The notes beneath the pieces were generated by a model. The model made no database searches, was not told the origin of the DNA, and saw only the letters and a list, made by a program, of their open reading frames with translations. Shown piece by piece: positions 1 through 8,556 of a stretch of DNA of 64,000 nt. The position numbers and the translations under genes were made by a program. Source of the stretch: Bacteroidales bacterium (lineage in GTDB: Bacteria; Bacteroidota; Bacteroidia; Bacteroidales; P3). The number at the start of each line of letters is the position of its first letter. Position 1 is the first letter of the stretch. The DNA lies in NCBI GenBank assembly GCA_017940465.1, contig JAGAYN010000019.1, positions 1 through 64,000 of the forward strand, read 5' to 3'.

Positions 1-42
1 AATAAATCACTGGGACACCAAGCCCGTTTGCATATAAAACGC

Positions 43-72
43 GAATCAGGCGGCTTTTCTTTTGCCTGATTC
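43..72. terminator. Inverted repeat, possible terminator of an upstream gene
   Basis: Perfect 9-bp arms GAATCAGGC and GCCTGATTC enclose a 12-nt T-rich loop. It lies before the promoter of the kinase gene, so it may end a gene left of the window. There is no long T-run after the stem, so the call is weak. Confidence 0.4.
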
Positions 73-127
73 TGACTGCGTAGCAAAATATTTTTATGCG
101 TCTGTGTGTAAATCAAAAATTTTTATG

Positions 128-135
128 TAAATTTG
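128..135 (+). promoter_or_regulatory. Bacteroidota-type -7 box for the pyridoxal kinase gene
   Basis: TAAATTTG matches the TAnnTTTG consensus. It sits 15 bp before the ATG at 151, giving a very short leader. The -33 TTTG is poorly matched (TGTG around 104-107). Confidence 0.55.
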
Positions 136-150
136 CAGCCGGTTAGCGCA

Positions 151-984
151 ATGAAACAGATACTGCTCATCAACGACGTCGTGGGCTGCAGCCATGTGGG
201 CATGGTGGCCATGCTGCCTATCCTTACCCATCAGGGCCATGCGGTCTACAACCTGCCCACCGCCCTGGTCTCCAACACGTTGGACTACGGACGCTTCAAC
301 GTATTGGAGACCACTGGCTACATGCGCGGCACGCTGCCCGTGTGGCAGGAACTGGGCTTCCGTTTCGATGCCGTATGCACCGGGCTGATGTTCAGCGAGG
401 AGCAGGCGCGCCTGGTGGCCGGCTACTGCCGACGCCTGCGTGGGGAGGGCACCGCCGTCTTCGTCGACCCCATCATGGGCGACGGCGGACGCCTCTACAA
501 CGGCATCACGCAGCGCCAGGTGGAACTCATGCGCGAGATGGTCGGCGTGGCCGACCTCACCTTCCCCAACTACACCGAAGCCTGCTACCTGACCGACACC
601 CCCTTCCGCCCCGACGGCATGACCTGGGACGAGGCACGGCGCCTGCTGGACGCCATGCTCTCCCTCGGTGCCCGCAGTGCCCTCGTCACCAGTGCCTGCG
701 TCGATGGACGCACCTGTGTCATCGGTGTGCTCCCCCCGACCGAGAAAAAAGATGCCGGGGATGAGGCTATGTTCAAAATCGACTACGATGAAATCCCCGT
801 CGCCTTCCACGGTACGGGCGACATTTTCAGCGCCCTCCTCATAGGCCACCTTCTGAACGGGCTCCCGCTACGGGAGAGCACTGCCAAGACCGTGCAGATT
901 GTCAGTCGCCTCATCGAGCGCAACCGCCACCTCTCCGACCCCTGCCGCGGAATCCCCATCGAACAATGTCTGGACCTGCTCTGA
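151..984 (+). CDS. pdxY: Pyridoxal/pyridoxine kinase (PdxY-like, ribokinase family)
   Basis: Probable ATP-dependent kinase of the PfkB/ribokinase superfamily that phosphorylates pyridoxal or pyridoxine in PLP salvage; cytoplasmic. The start is taken as the ATG at 151 (MKQILLINDVVG), giving 277 aa, because an upstream TTG overlaps the promoter. Family marks seen: the VDPIMGD stretch in the middle, NYTEACYLT (substrate-lid side), and the C-terminal GTGD anion hole with catalytic Asp near residue 224. Length fits PdxY/PdxK. It stands alone with its own promoter. A related ribokinase-fold vitamin kinase cannot be excluded, but the overall pattern favours pyridoxal kinase. Confidence 0.82.
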   Translation: MKQILLINDVVGCSHVGMVAMLPILTHQGHAVYNLPTALVSNTLDYGRFNVLETTGYMRGTLPVWQELGFRFDAVCTGLMFSEEQARLVAGYCRRLRGEGTAVFVDPIMGDGGRLYNGITQRQVELMREMVGVADLTFPNYTEACYLTDTPFRPDGMTWDEARRLLDAMLSLGARSALVTSACVDGRTCVIGVLPPTEKKDAGDEAMFKIDYDEIPVAFHGTGDIFSALLIGHLLNGLPLRESTAKTVQIVSRLIERNRHLSDPCRGIPIEQCLDLL

Positions 985-1049
985 TTGGCAGACGGTTACG
1001 CCATTGTCGCCCCTCAACGGTAAGGACTCGATGGACCAAATCCGTCCAA

Positions 1050-1106
1050 ATCGGTTCACAGTCGAAGTAAATACCTATAGGATACCTGGAAGATACCTTG
1101 AGGGTT
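1050..1106. repeat. Dispersed intergenic repeat, copy A, ending in an 11-bp array
   Basis: About 55 bp are closely similar to 13616-13671. Its right half is three 11-bp units beginning TACCT (1072, 1083, 1094). The 415-bp stretch 985-1400 otherwise holds AT-rich DNA, a TTGAAT-rich patch near 1126-1155 and the hydrogenase promoter; no gene is supported there. Confidence 0.75.
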
Positions 1107-1283
1107 CCTGCCATAAGGCGGTGGAATTTTGAATATTGAATTATGAATTGTGAAATCTGCGTCTCGGGGGGCTGTGGAGGGGACAGGATGTGCAAGAGGC
1201 TTTTATTCAGTGTCTTGCGTGGATTTTCCAGGGGGAACGGGCTGGGGTCACCAAAAATGGTGAGAAAATTTTTTCAAAAGTGG

Positions 1284-1312
1284 TTGGGAATTGTTTTTAT
1301 TTTGTATATTTG
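1284..1312 (+). promoter_or_regulatory. Promoter of the hydrogenase operon
   Basis: TATATTTG at 1305-1312 is a good -7 box; a TTGG at 1284-1287 stands at about the right distance for the -33 box. Start codon at 1401, giving a leader of roughly 80 nt. Confidence 0.6.
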
Positions 1313-1400
1313 CAGCATCCATATTGTAGGTGGAATGCTTCTTATGGGTTTGAAAATCAATTAAATAAACAAAATATTAATCCTAAACAAAAGGACTCTT

Positions 1401-1796
1401 ATGACAAAAGTTAAATCATTGGCTGACCTGAAAGCCATGCGCGAAAAGCTCCAGTCGAACCTCGATGTCCGCGAGAAGGCCGAACATCCCGAGTCGCTGG
1501 TGCAGATCAAGGTCGCTATGGCCACCTGTGGTATCGCCGCCGGTGCCAAGCAAGTTATGGAACACATGATGCAGAAAGCCGACGAACTGGGCATCTCGGC
1601 CGTCTTCACGCAGACGGGCTGCATGGGCTACTGCCACGCCGAGCCCACCCTCGAGGTGCGCGTCCCGGGCAAGGATCCCATCGTGTTCGGCCATGTGGAC
1701 AATAACCGCGCCGACGAAATCCTCACCAAGTATGTCCAGAACGGCGAACTGGTGGAGGGTATCATCCCCGTCAACTACGAAACCATCGACAAATAA
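1401..1796 (+). CDS. Thioredoxin-like [2Fe-2S] ferredoxin-domain subunit of the hydrogenase operon
   Basis: A 131-aa protein with a C-terminal thioredoxin-fold ferredoxin-like domain of the NuoE/HydC superfamily. First gene of the operon, 15 bp before hydB. The second cysteine pair is present (TGCMGYC), but the first pair is half lost: TCGIAAGAK has one Cys and Ala where the second is expected. Three cysteines may still ligate a cluster with another residue, or the domain may be structural. It probably attaches to the HydABC complex or feeds electrons to it. The exact role is not known to me. Confidence 0.7.
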   Translation: MTKVKSLADLKAMREKLQSNLDVREKAEHPESLVQIKVAMATCGIAAGAKQVMEHMMQKADELGISAVFTQTGCMGYCHAEPTLEVRVPGKDPIVFGHVDNNRADEILTKYVQNGELVEGIIPVNYETIDK

Positions 1797-1811
1797 GACA
1801 GACAGACAATC

Positions 1812-3626
1812 ATGGCAAAATACAAAATGCATATCCTGATCTGCGGCGGTACCGGATGCAAGTCCAGCAACAGCCTCCAGATTATCGACAATTTCCATAA
1901 AATCCTTGCCGAAAAAGGCTTGGCCGACGATGTGCAGGTCATCAAGACCGGCTGCTTCGGCTTCTGCGAGAAGGGCCCCATCGTGAAGATCATGCCCGAC
2001 AACACCTTCTACACCAACGTCACCCCCGAGGATGCCCTCCGCATCGTCGAGGAGCACATCATCAAAGGACGCAAGGTGCCCGAGCTGCTCTACACCAACC
2101 CCGAGAACAAGGAGCACGTCTCCGACTCGCGCCACATGGACTTCTACAAGAAGCAGATCCGCATCGCCCTGCGCAACTGCGGTTTCGTTGATCCCGAGAA
2201 CATCGAGGAGAGCATCTCGCGCGGCGGCTATGAAGGCCTCGCCAAGTGCCTCACCGAGATGACCCCCCAGCAGGTCATCGACGTCATGAAAGCCTCCGGC
2301 CTCCGCGGCCGTGGCGGTGCCGGTTTCCCCACGGGTCTGAAGTGGGAACTCTGCGCCAAGAACCAGGCCGACCAGAAATACGTCATCTGCAACGCCGACG
2401 AGGGTGACCCTGGTGCCTTCATGGACCGCTCCATCCTCGAGGGCGACCCCAACAGCATCGTCGAGGCTATGGCCATCTGCGGCTACGCCATCGGTGCCAC
2501 CAAGGGTTTGGTCTACATCCGTGCCGAGTACCCCCTCGCCATCGACCGCCTCAAGATAGCCATTGAGCAGGCTCGCGAATACGGCCTGCTGGGCAAGGAC
2601 ATCCTCGGCAGTGGCTTCGATTTCGACATCGAGCTCCGCTACGGTGCCGGCGCCTTCGTCTGCGGCGAGGAGACAGCCCTCATCCACTCCATGGAAGGTA
2701 TGCGCGGCGAGCCCACGCTGAAGCCCCCGTTCCCCGCCGTCAGCGGCTACATGGGCAAGCCCTCCAACGTGAACAACGTCGAGACCTTCGCCAACGTGCC
2801 CGTCATCATCACCAAGGGCGCCGAGTGGTTCGCCGGCATCGGTACCGAGAAGTCGAAGGGCACCAAGGTGTTCGCCCTGGCCGGACAGATTAACAACGTG
2901 GGTCTGATTGAGGTTCCGATGGGTATTACCCTCCGCGAGATTATCTACGAAATCGGCGGCGGCATCAAGGACGGCCGCGAGTTCAAGGCCGTGCAGACCG
3001 GCGGCCCCTCCGGCGGCTGCCTCACGGCCAAGCACCTCGACACCCCCATCGACTACGAAAGCCTCATGGCTGCCGGCTCGATGATGGGCTCCGGCGGTAT
3101 GGTCGTCATGGACGAGACCTCTTGCATGCCCGCCATCGCCAAGTTCTACCTCGAGTTTACCTGCGAGGAGAGCTGTGGTAAGTGCACCCCCTGCCGCGTC
3201 GGCAACAAGCGCCTTTGCGAACTGCTGGAGAAGATCACCAACGGCAATGGCACGATGGAGGACCTCGAGAGCCTGCGCAACCTGGCCAATGTCATCAAGG
3301 ACGCCTCGCTCTGCGGCCTCGGACAGACCTCGCCCAACCCCGTGCTCAGCACGCTGGACAACTTCTGGGACGAGTATGTGGAGCACGTCGTGGACAAGAA
3401 GTGCCGCGCCGGCGTCTGCAAGAAACTCATGCAGTATGTCATCGACCCCGAGAAGTGCATCGGCTGTGGCAAGTGCGCCAAGAACTGTCCTGTCGAGACC
3501 ATCTTCCGCACCGACTATATCGCTCCTGGCCACAAGCTGGCCTCGTTCCGCATCGAGCAGTCGAAGTGCGTCAAGTGCGGCGCCTGCCACACCAACTGTA
3601 AGTTCGGTGCCATTTCTATTCAATAA
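1812..3626 (+). CDS. hydB: NADH-dependent [FeFe]-hydrogenase flavoprotein subunit (HydB/NuoF-like)
   Basis: 604 aa. N-terminal thioredoxin-like [2Fe-2S] domain (residues about 5-100; CGGTGC and GCFGFC), then the NuoF core with the glycine-rich NADH/FMN motif GRGGAGFPTG near residue 167, the [4Fe-4S] motif ESCGKCTPC near 453, and two C-terminal [4Fe-4S] ferredoxin motifs (CIGCGKC near 549 and CVKCGAC near 586). This is the architecture of the NADH-oxidising subunit of electron-bifurcating hydrogenases. It exchanges electrons between NAD(H), ferredoxin and HydA in the cytoplasm, allowing H2 production during fermentation. Bifurcation is inferred from family, not shown here. Confidence 0.93.
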   Translation: MAKYKMHILICGGTGCKSSNSLQIIDNFHKILAEKGLADDVQVIKTGCFGFCEKGPIVKIMPDNTFYTNVTPEDALRIVEEHIIKGRKVPELLYTNPENKEHVSDSRHMDFYKKQIRIALRNCGFVDPENIEESISRGGYEGLAKCLTEMTPQQVIDVMKASGLRGRGGAGFPTGLKWELCAKNQADQKYVICNADEGDPGAFMDRSILEGDPNSIVEAMAICGYAIGATKGLVYIRAEYPLAIDRLKIAIEQAREYGLLGKDILGSGFDFDIELRYGAGAFVCGEETALIHSMEGMRGEPTLKPPFPAVSGYMGKPSNVNNVETFANVPVIITKGAEWFAGIGTEKSKGTKVFALAGQINNVGLIEVPMGITLREIIYEIGGGIKDGREFKAVQTGGPSGGCLTAKHLDTPIDYESLMAAGSMMGSGGMVVMDETSCMPAIAKFYLEFTCEESCGKCTPCRVGNKRLCELLEKITNGNGTMEDLESLRNLANVIKDASLCGLGQTSPNPVLSTLDNFWDEYVEHVVDKKCRAGVCKKLMQYVIDPEKCIGCGKCAKNCPVETIFRTDYIAPGHKLASFRIEQSKCVKCGACHTNCKFGAISIQ

Positions 3627-3646
3627 TATATAAAGGTAACAATAAT

Positions 3647-5413
3647 ATGATCAATCTCACCATAGATAACAAGCCGGTACAAGTCCCCGAAGGCACCACT
3701 ATCCTCAAGGCTGCCCGCATGGCCGGCATCGACATCCCGACGCTCTGCTACTTTGAGCTCGACGGAATGAATTTTGAAAATAAACCTGGCGGATGCCGCG
3801 TCTGTATGGTCGAAGTGAAGGGTCGCCGCAACCTGGCTCCCGCCTGCGCCACCGACGTGATGGAGGGCATGGAGGTGCTTACCGCCTCCCCCCGCGCCCT
3901 CAACGCCCGCAAGACCGTCCTTGAGCTCATGCTCAGCGACCATCCCAACGACTGCCTCCAGTGCGAGAAGAGCGGCGACTGCGAACTCCAGTCGCTGGCC
4001 GCCCGCATGGGTATCCGCAAGATTCCTTACACTGGCGAACAGTCTCACTATGAGAACGACAGCACTCTGAGCGTCTACCGCGAGATGGACAAGTGCATCT
4101 ACTGCCGCCGCTGCGAGACGATGTGCAACAAGTTCCAGAGCGCCGGTGCTTTGAGCGGCGTGAACCGTGGCTTCCCCTCGGTGGTGGCCCCCGCTTTCCA
4201 GCAGAAGCTGGGCGACAGCAGCTGCATCAACTGCGGCCAGTGCGTCCAGGTGTGCCCCGTCGGCGCCCTCACCTTGGTGGACAATATCCAGAACGTCCTC
4301 AATGCCCTCAACGACCCCTCGAAGACCGTCGTCGTGCAGACCGCTCCCGCCGTCCGCGTGGCTCTCGGCGAGGAGTTCGGCATGGAACCTGGCCAGATTG
4401 TCACCGGCAAGATGGCCGCCGGCCTTCGTCGTCTCGGCTTTGACAAGGTGTTCGACACCGACTGGAGCGCCGACCTCACCATCATGGAGGAAGGCACCGA
4501 ACTCCTCGGCCGCCTCAAGAAAGCCCTTGCTGGCGAAGAGGTCAAGCTGCCGATGTTCACCTCTTGCTGCCCCGCATGGGTTGCTTTCTACGAGAAGAAC
4601 TTCCCTGACCTGCTGGAGTACCCCTCGACCGCCAAGTCGCCCCAGGGCATGTTCGGCGCCGCCGCCAAGAACTTCCTGGCTCCCAAGATGGGTGTGAAGC
4701 GCGAGGATATGGTCGTTGTCTCCATCATGCCCTGCCTCGCCAAGAAGAGCGAGTTGGCTCGCGAGGAGCTCGGCGTGAACGGCAACCGCGACGTTGACTT
4801 CAGCCTCACCACCCGCGAACTGGCCCACATGCTCAAGCAGTGCAACATCGACCTCAACCAGCTGCCCGAAGAGGACTTCGACAATCCCCTCGGCCAGTCC
4901 ACGGGTGCCGCCGTCATCTTCGGCGCCACTGGCGGCGTCATGGAGGCTGCCCTCCGTACCGCCTACGAGGTGCATACCGGCAAGACCCTCCCGCGTGTCG
5001 ACTTCGAGGAGACCCGTGGCTTCCAGGGCATCAAGGAGGCTACCATCGACTTCGACGGCTTCCCGCTGAAGATCGCCGTGGCCTACAGCCTGGCCAACGC
5101 CCGCAAGCTGATGAACGAGGTGCGCGAAGGCAATCCCAACGGCTACCACTTCATCGAGGTCATGGCCTGCCCCGGCGGCTGCATCGGCGGCGCCGGCCAG
5201 CCCTACCACCACGGCAAGAGCGACATTATCCGTCGCCGCATGGAGGCCATCTACCGTGAGGACGCCGGCAAGCCCATCCGCAAGAGCCATGAGAATCCCG
5301 ACATCATCGCTATCTACAAGGAGTACTACGGAGAGCCCTGCGGCCACCTCAGCCACGAGCAGCTCCACACCCACTACTTCGACCGTAGCGACAAACTGGA
5401 AGTAACGAAATAA
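3647..5413 (+). CDS. hydA: [FeFe]-hydrogenase catalytic subunit HydA
   Basis: 588 aa. Order: N-terminal [2Fe-2S] domain, His/Cys [4Fe-4S] motif (DCLQCEKSGDC), two [4Fe-4S] ferredoxin motifs (CIYCRRC; CINCGQC), then the H-cluster domain with all three signatures: FTSCCPAW (L1, near residue 304), MPCLAKK (L2, near 361) and ACPGGCIGG (L3, near 507). All H-cluster cysteines are present, so it should be active. Reaction: reversible reduction of protons to H2. It lies 20 bp after hydB and precedes hydC. The maturases HydEFG are not in this window. Confidence 0.95.
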   Translation: MINLTIDNKPVQVPEGTTILKAARMAGIDIPTLCYFELDGMNFENKPGGCRVCMVEVKGRRNLAPACATDVMEGMEVLTASPRALNARKTVLELMLSDHPNDCLQCEKSGDCELQSLAARMGIRKIPYTGEQSHYENDSTLSVYREMDKCIYCRRCETMCNKFQSAGALSGVNRGFPSVVAPAFQQKLGDSSCINCGQCVQVCPVGALTLVDNIQNVLNALNDPSKTVVVQTAPAVRVALGEEFGMEPGQIVTGKMAAGLRRLGFDKVFDTDWSADLTIMEEGTELLGRLKKALAGEEVKLPMFTSCCPAWVAFYEKNFPDLLEYPSTAKSPQGMFGAAAKNFLAPKMGVKREDMVVVSIMPCLAKKSELAREELGVNGNRDVDFSLTTRELAHMLKQCNIDLNQLPEEDFDNPLGQSTGAAVIFGATGGVMEAALRTAYEVHTGKTLPRVDFEETRGFQGIKEATIDFDGFPLKIAVAYSLANARKLMNEVREGNPNGYHFIEVMACPGGCIGGAGQPYHHGKSDIIRRRMEAIYREDAGKPIRKSHENPDIIAIYKEYYGEPCGHLSHEQLHTHYFDRSDKLEVTK

Positions 5414-5506
5414 AAGTTTAATATGTGAATGTGTCAGTGCGCAGATGCGTCGGCGGATTTGCGACTGGCCCGGGGCGCACTGGCACGTACACGAATTGAG
5501 AAAAAT

Positions 5507-5983
5507 ATGGCAAACATCAAGTTATCCGAAGAAAAAGTCAATATCATCAAGGATATTTGCAAGAGCTTTGGCAACCAGAGCGGTGAGGTCATCAACGTGC
5601 TGCACCAGGTGCAGGGCAAGTTCGGCTATCTGCCTGCCGAGGTGCAGGAAGTCATTGCCCACGAGCTGAACATGCCTGTGGCCAAGGTCTACGGCATCGT
5701 CTCGTTCTACAGCTTCTTCACCATGGAACCCAAGGGCGAGCATCCCATCGACATCTGCCTCGGCACGGCCTGCTATGTGCGTGGCGCCGAGAAGGTGCTC
5801 GACGCTTTCGCCCGTGAGTTGAATGTCCAGGTGGGCAAGTGCACCCCCGACGGCAAGTTCTCGTTGAACACGCTGCGTTGCGTCGGTGCCTGCGGTCTGG
5901 CCCCTGTGGCCATGATCGGCGAGAAGGTCTACGGCCGACTCACCCCCGACATGGTTCCCGGCATCATCGCCGAGTACAAGTAA
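5507..5983 (+). CDS. hydC: HydC/NuoE-like [2Fe-2S] subunit of the hydrogenase
   Basis: 159 aa from the ATG at 5507. NuoE-type thioredoxin fold: N-terminal helical part, then CLGTACYVRGA and TLRCVGACGLAPV giving four cysteines for a [2Fe-2S] cluster. It completes the HydABC trimer. The upstream 93 nt after hydA contain no better start. A strong terminator follows. Confidence 0.92.
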   Translation: MANIKLSEEKVNIIKDICKSFGNQSGEVINVLHQVQGKFGYLPAEVQEVIAHELNMPVAKVYGIVSFYSFFTMEPKGEHPIDICLGTACYVRGAEKVLDAFARELNVQVGKCTPDGKFSLNTLRCVGACGLAPVAMIGEKVYGRLTPDMVPGIIAEYK

Positions 5984-6005
5984 GCGCTGGCAGAGACAGG
6001 AAAGC

Positions 6006-6035
6006 AATCGAGCCGCCCCATGGGGCGGCTCGATT
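6006..6035. terminator. Bidirectional terminator
   Basis: Perfect 30-bp palindrome with 15-bp arms around GAGCCGCCCC, followed by T-rich DNA on the plus strand. It separates the hydrogenase operon from the convergent peptidase gene. Confidence 0.85.
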
Positions 6036-6042
6036 TGTTGTC

Positions 6043-7695
6043 CTATTTAGTCGGTTTAAGGAGCGTCCATTGCACTGTGGTGCGGTTGCGGCAGGCGTCG
6101 GCGACTTCCACCCGGAGCGTGTTGCGGCCGGGCTGGAGGGCGTGGGCGGCGTCGATGGAGAGAGTGGCGGACTTGCCGTCGTATTCAGCCAGAATCCAGC
6201 TGCCGTTGAGGTAGCAATGGTAGGTGTCCACGCCGCTGAGATTGTCGCCTATCTTGATTCGCAGGGCGTTGGATTTCAGTGGTTTGCTTTCGGTGAAATT
6301 CTGTGGCCGCACGGTCGGGGGGATGGTGTCGAGGGCGAGCGAGAAGCGTCCGAAATCGCGCACCTGGGCGGTGTAGGTGCCGTCTGTGTGTTGGGTGCTG
6401 TAGGCGTATTGCTTTGAATCAGAAATCCTTACGATTACGGTCTTGTCGGGTCTGGGGCTTTCGGCGCGGAGGGAGAGGGTGTACCACTTGTCGGGCGGTA
6501 GCGGGTTGAGCAGTGGGGCGATGTCGAGGGTGGGGAGCGCCGCGTCCGGGGCGGAGGCGAGGGTGGCGGCGATGCGGTCGTCGGCATAGAGTGTGTGGGG
6601 CGGGAGCACGACGGTGTACAGCGGGGTGCGGAGGGTGGCCTCGGCGTCGTGTTTCACGGGCGTGCCGTCGACGGGGTCGGCCGCGGCGGGGGTGGGGGAG
6701 GGGGCGGCGGTGACAGCGAGGGACTTGGAGGCGCAGTTGTTCTTGATGTCAAATACCTTGATTTCAATCCGGTGGGTGCTTCCAGGCTGCAGCCGGACGA
6801 TGCCGTCGCCCTGTCGGAAGGGGATCCAGGGGCCCTCGGCGCCTGGCAGGGCGCGGGTGAGGAGGTAGGGCTGGCGGGTGCGCAGGAAGAGGGGGTGGTC
6901 GATGAGGGCGTTCACGAGGCGGCTGCTGTCGAGCGGGAAGCACTCTGTGGTGTACCTAAAGAACAGGTTCCCATCCAGATACACCTCCACGCGGTCCACT
7001 CCGTTCTTCAGTGTGGAGCCCTCGGCGGCGTCGGTGGCGTAGATGCCGAGGTGGAAGGGTCCAGCCACGGTGACGGCGTCGGCCTTCAGGGCGTCAATAG
7101 GCTGGCTGTCAGTGGGGTAGATGCGCAGGCCGCGCAGGGTGGGTTTGATGTTGTCGGTGTAGGGGAGGCCGAAACGCAGGGGGTTGATGGTGAGGCCGTT
7201 GCGTCGTAGTTCAAAGTGGAGGTGGGGTCCGCCGCTGCTGCCGCTGTTGCCGCTGTAGGCCACGAGTTGCCCTTTGCGGACGCGGACGAGCCCTTCGGGG
7301 AACTCCTTCACGATGGCGTAGGCGCGTTGGCCGTACTGCTCTGCCAGGACGCGCTTCGCCAGCTCGGGGGCGAAGCGGTCGAGGTGCATGTAGACCGACT
7401 GGTAGCCGTTGGGGTGGTTGATATACAGCATTTTGCCACCGCCCCAGGGCGAGATGCGGACGCAGGCCACGTAGCCGTCGGCCACGGCGTAGACGGGCCG
7501 GCCGGTGGCGCCGCCGGTGCGCATGTCGATGCCGGCGTGGAAGTGGTTGGTGCGGAATTCGGCGAAGGTGGCCGAAAGGGCGATGTTGCCCTCCATTGGG
7601 GGGCGGAAGTAGTCCTGCGGCAACTCCTGTGCGCCACCACCGAGGGGGAGCAGCAGGAGTAGGAGGACGAGTGCTGTGTATGGATTTCGGTCCAT
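6043..7695 (-). CDS. Secreted M23-family (LytM-like) peptidase
   Basis: 550 aa. N-terminal signal peptide (ALVLLLLLLPLGGGAQ). The peptidase domain is N-terminal, with the zinc motif HAGID (H53, D57) and the HLHFEL motif near residue 158, so the active site looks complete. The C-terminal 350 residues are beta-rich (Ig-like or fibronectin-like) without a name I recognise. Expected to cleave peptidoglycan stem peptides in the periplasm, or to regulate other hydrolases. It starts 34 bp after the LemA-like gene, so the two are likely co-transcribed. Confidence 0.85.
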   Translation of the reverse strand: MDRNPYTALVLLLLLLPLGGGAQELPQDYFRPPMEGNIALSATFAEFRTNHFHAGIDMRTGGATGRPVYAVADGYVACVRISPWGGGKMLYINHPNGYQSVYMHLDRFAPELAKRVLAEQYGQRAYAIVKEFPEGLVRVRKGQLVAYSGNSGSSGGPHLHFELRRNGLTINPLRFGLPYTDNIKPTLRGLRIYPTDSQPIDALKADAVTVAGPFHLGIYATDAAEGSTLKNGVDRVEVYLDGNLFFRYTTECFPLDSSRLVNALIDHPLFLRTRQPYLLTRALPGAEGPWIPFRQGDGIVRLQPGSTHRIEIKVFDIKNNCASKSLAVTAAPSPTPAAADPVDGTPVKHDAEATLRTPLYTVVLPPHTLYADDRIAATLASAPDAALPTLDIAPLLNPLPPDKWYTLSLRAESPRPDKTVIVRISDSKQYAYSTQHTDGTYTAQVRDFGRFSLALDTIPPTVRPQNFTESKPLKSNALRIKIGDNLSGVDTYHCYLNGSWILAEYDGKSATLSIDAAHALQPGRNTLRVEVADACRNRTTVQWTLLKPTK

Positions 7696-7729
7696 CCGTT
7701 GTGCGTTGGTTTTCAGGTTCTTTACTGCT

Positions 7730-8239
7730 TTACAGCGAGCGGCCCCAGCGGGAGTAGTCGAGGTCCATGGGGACGTAGTGGATGGCCGAGCGGTCGCGGA
7801 TGAACCAGCGAGCGGGCCAGCTGGAGAGCAGCAGGCGGTGTTCGTGCATCAGGCTTTCCATGCGCAACTGGTGGTCGATGAAGCGCTCGCGCGAGACGGT
7901 GACCATGTCCAGCAGCGGCACATACTCCTGGGGGTCGAAGTCGATGTTGCACTCCAGAATCCAGTTGATAAAGCCCTCGTTGTCAATCGATTTGTCCAGC
8001 AGGTCGGGGTAGATGTTGTTGAATGAGCGCCGGTGCTCTTCGCGCAGGCCGGCGCGCTGCTTGATGTTGGTCCAGATGTGGTCGTAGGTCCCCTCCAGGA
8101 TTTTGCGGTGCGCCTCGGCTTCGTCGCGCAGCAGCTTGTCCTGCCGGTTGTAGTAGGTCGACAGCACAGAGGCTCCTATCCCGACAGGAATCATGAACAG
8201 GAGGAACAAGATGAATATGACTATAATCCAGCCAATCAT
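7730..8239 (-). CDS. LemA-like membrane-anchored protein
   Basis: 169 aa. One N-terminal membrane segment (WIIVIFILFLLFMIPVGIGA) followed by a helical region with the stretch TYDHIWTNIKQRAGLREEH, which resembles the LemA helical bundle. The rest (residues 70-169) is charged and helical. LemA proteins have no settled biochemical role. It is first in a two-gene minus-strand unit. The family assignment rests on pattern only. Confidence 0.45.
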   Translation of the reverse strand: MIGWIIVIFILFLLFMIPVGIGASVLSTYYNRQDKLLRDEAEAHRKILEGTYDHIWTNIKQRAGLREEHRRSFNNIYPDLLDKSIDNEGFINWILECNIDFDPQEYVPLLDMVTVSRERFIDHQLRMESLMHEHRLLLSSWPARWFIRDRSAIHYVPMDLDYSRWGRSL

Positions 8240-8277
8240 AGCATGTTAGGCCCCTTGAGGGGCATCGGTTCGGTGTG

Positions 8278-8285
8278 CAAAGATA
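8278..8285 (-). promoter_or_regulatory. -7 box for the LemA-like/M23 operon
   Basis: On the minus strand the sequence reads TATCTTTG, a perfect TAnnTTTG, about 40 bp before the start codon at 8239. Confidence 0.7.
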
Positions 8286-8373
8286 CGAATAAAATCGCAA
8301 TCAGCACGCGCGCTCCCCCAAAAAGCACACCGCAGGAGGTGCAAGTGAGTGGGAATCAGGGTGTAAAAAAATA

Positions 8374-8405
8374 TTTGCTGATGTCGGCTTTTCTTCGTAT
8401 CTTTG
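8374..8405 (+). promoter_or_regulatory. Promoter upstream of the LRR protein
   Basis: TTTG at 8374-8377 and TATCTTTG at 8398-8405 with a 20-bp spacer: a full Bacteroidota sigma-ABfr promoter. The transcript would start just before the 11-bp array at 8451. Confidence 0.75.
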
Positions 8406-8450
8406 CAAACCGTTTTTCACCGCGCCCGGCCGCCGGCGGCGTCGGCGGGA

Positions 8451-8504
8451 TAAAGAACAGTTAAAGAACAATTAAAGAACAGTTATAGAACAGTTAAAGA
8501 ACAG
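8451..8504 (+). repeat. Tandem array, five 11-bp units of TAAAGAACAGT
   Basis: Units begin at 8451, 8462, 8473, 8484 and 8495, differing by one or two bases. It sits in the presumed 5' leader of the LRR gene. The interval 8240-8556 holds two opposing promoters, this array and a GC-rich stretch; no other gene is supported. Confidence 0.9.
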
Positions 8505-8556
8505 ACCTCGGAATTACCTCCCGGAAGCGAGGCGGAGCCGAGGAAACCCCGAGCGC

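Noticed and set aside
1416..3623. 735-codon open frame antisense to the hydrogenase genes
   Set aside because: It is the mirror of hydB in GC-rich coding DNA, with low-complexity Gly/Ala/Val/Leu composition and no motif; hydB itself is unmistakable.
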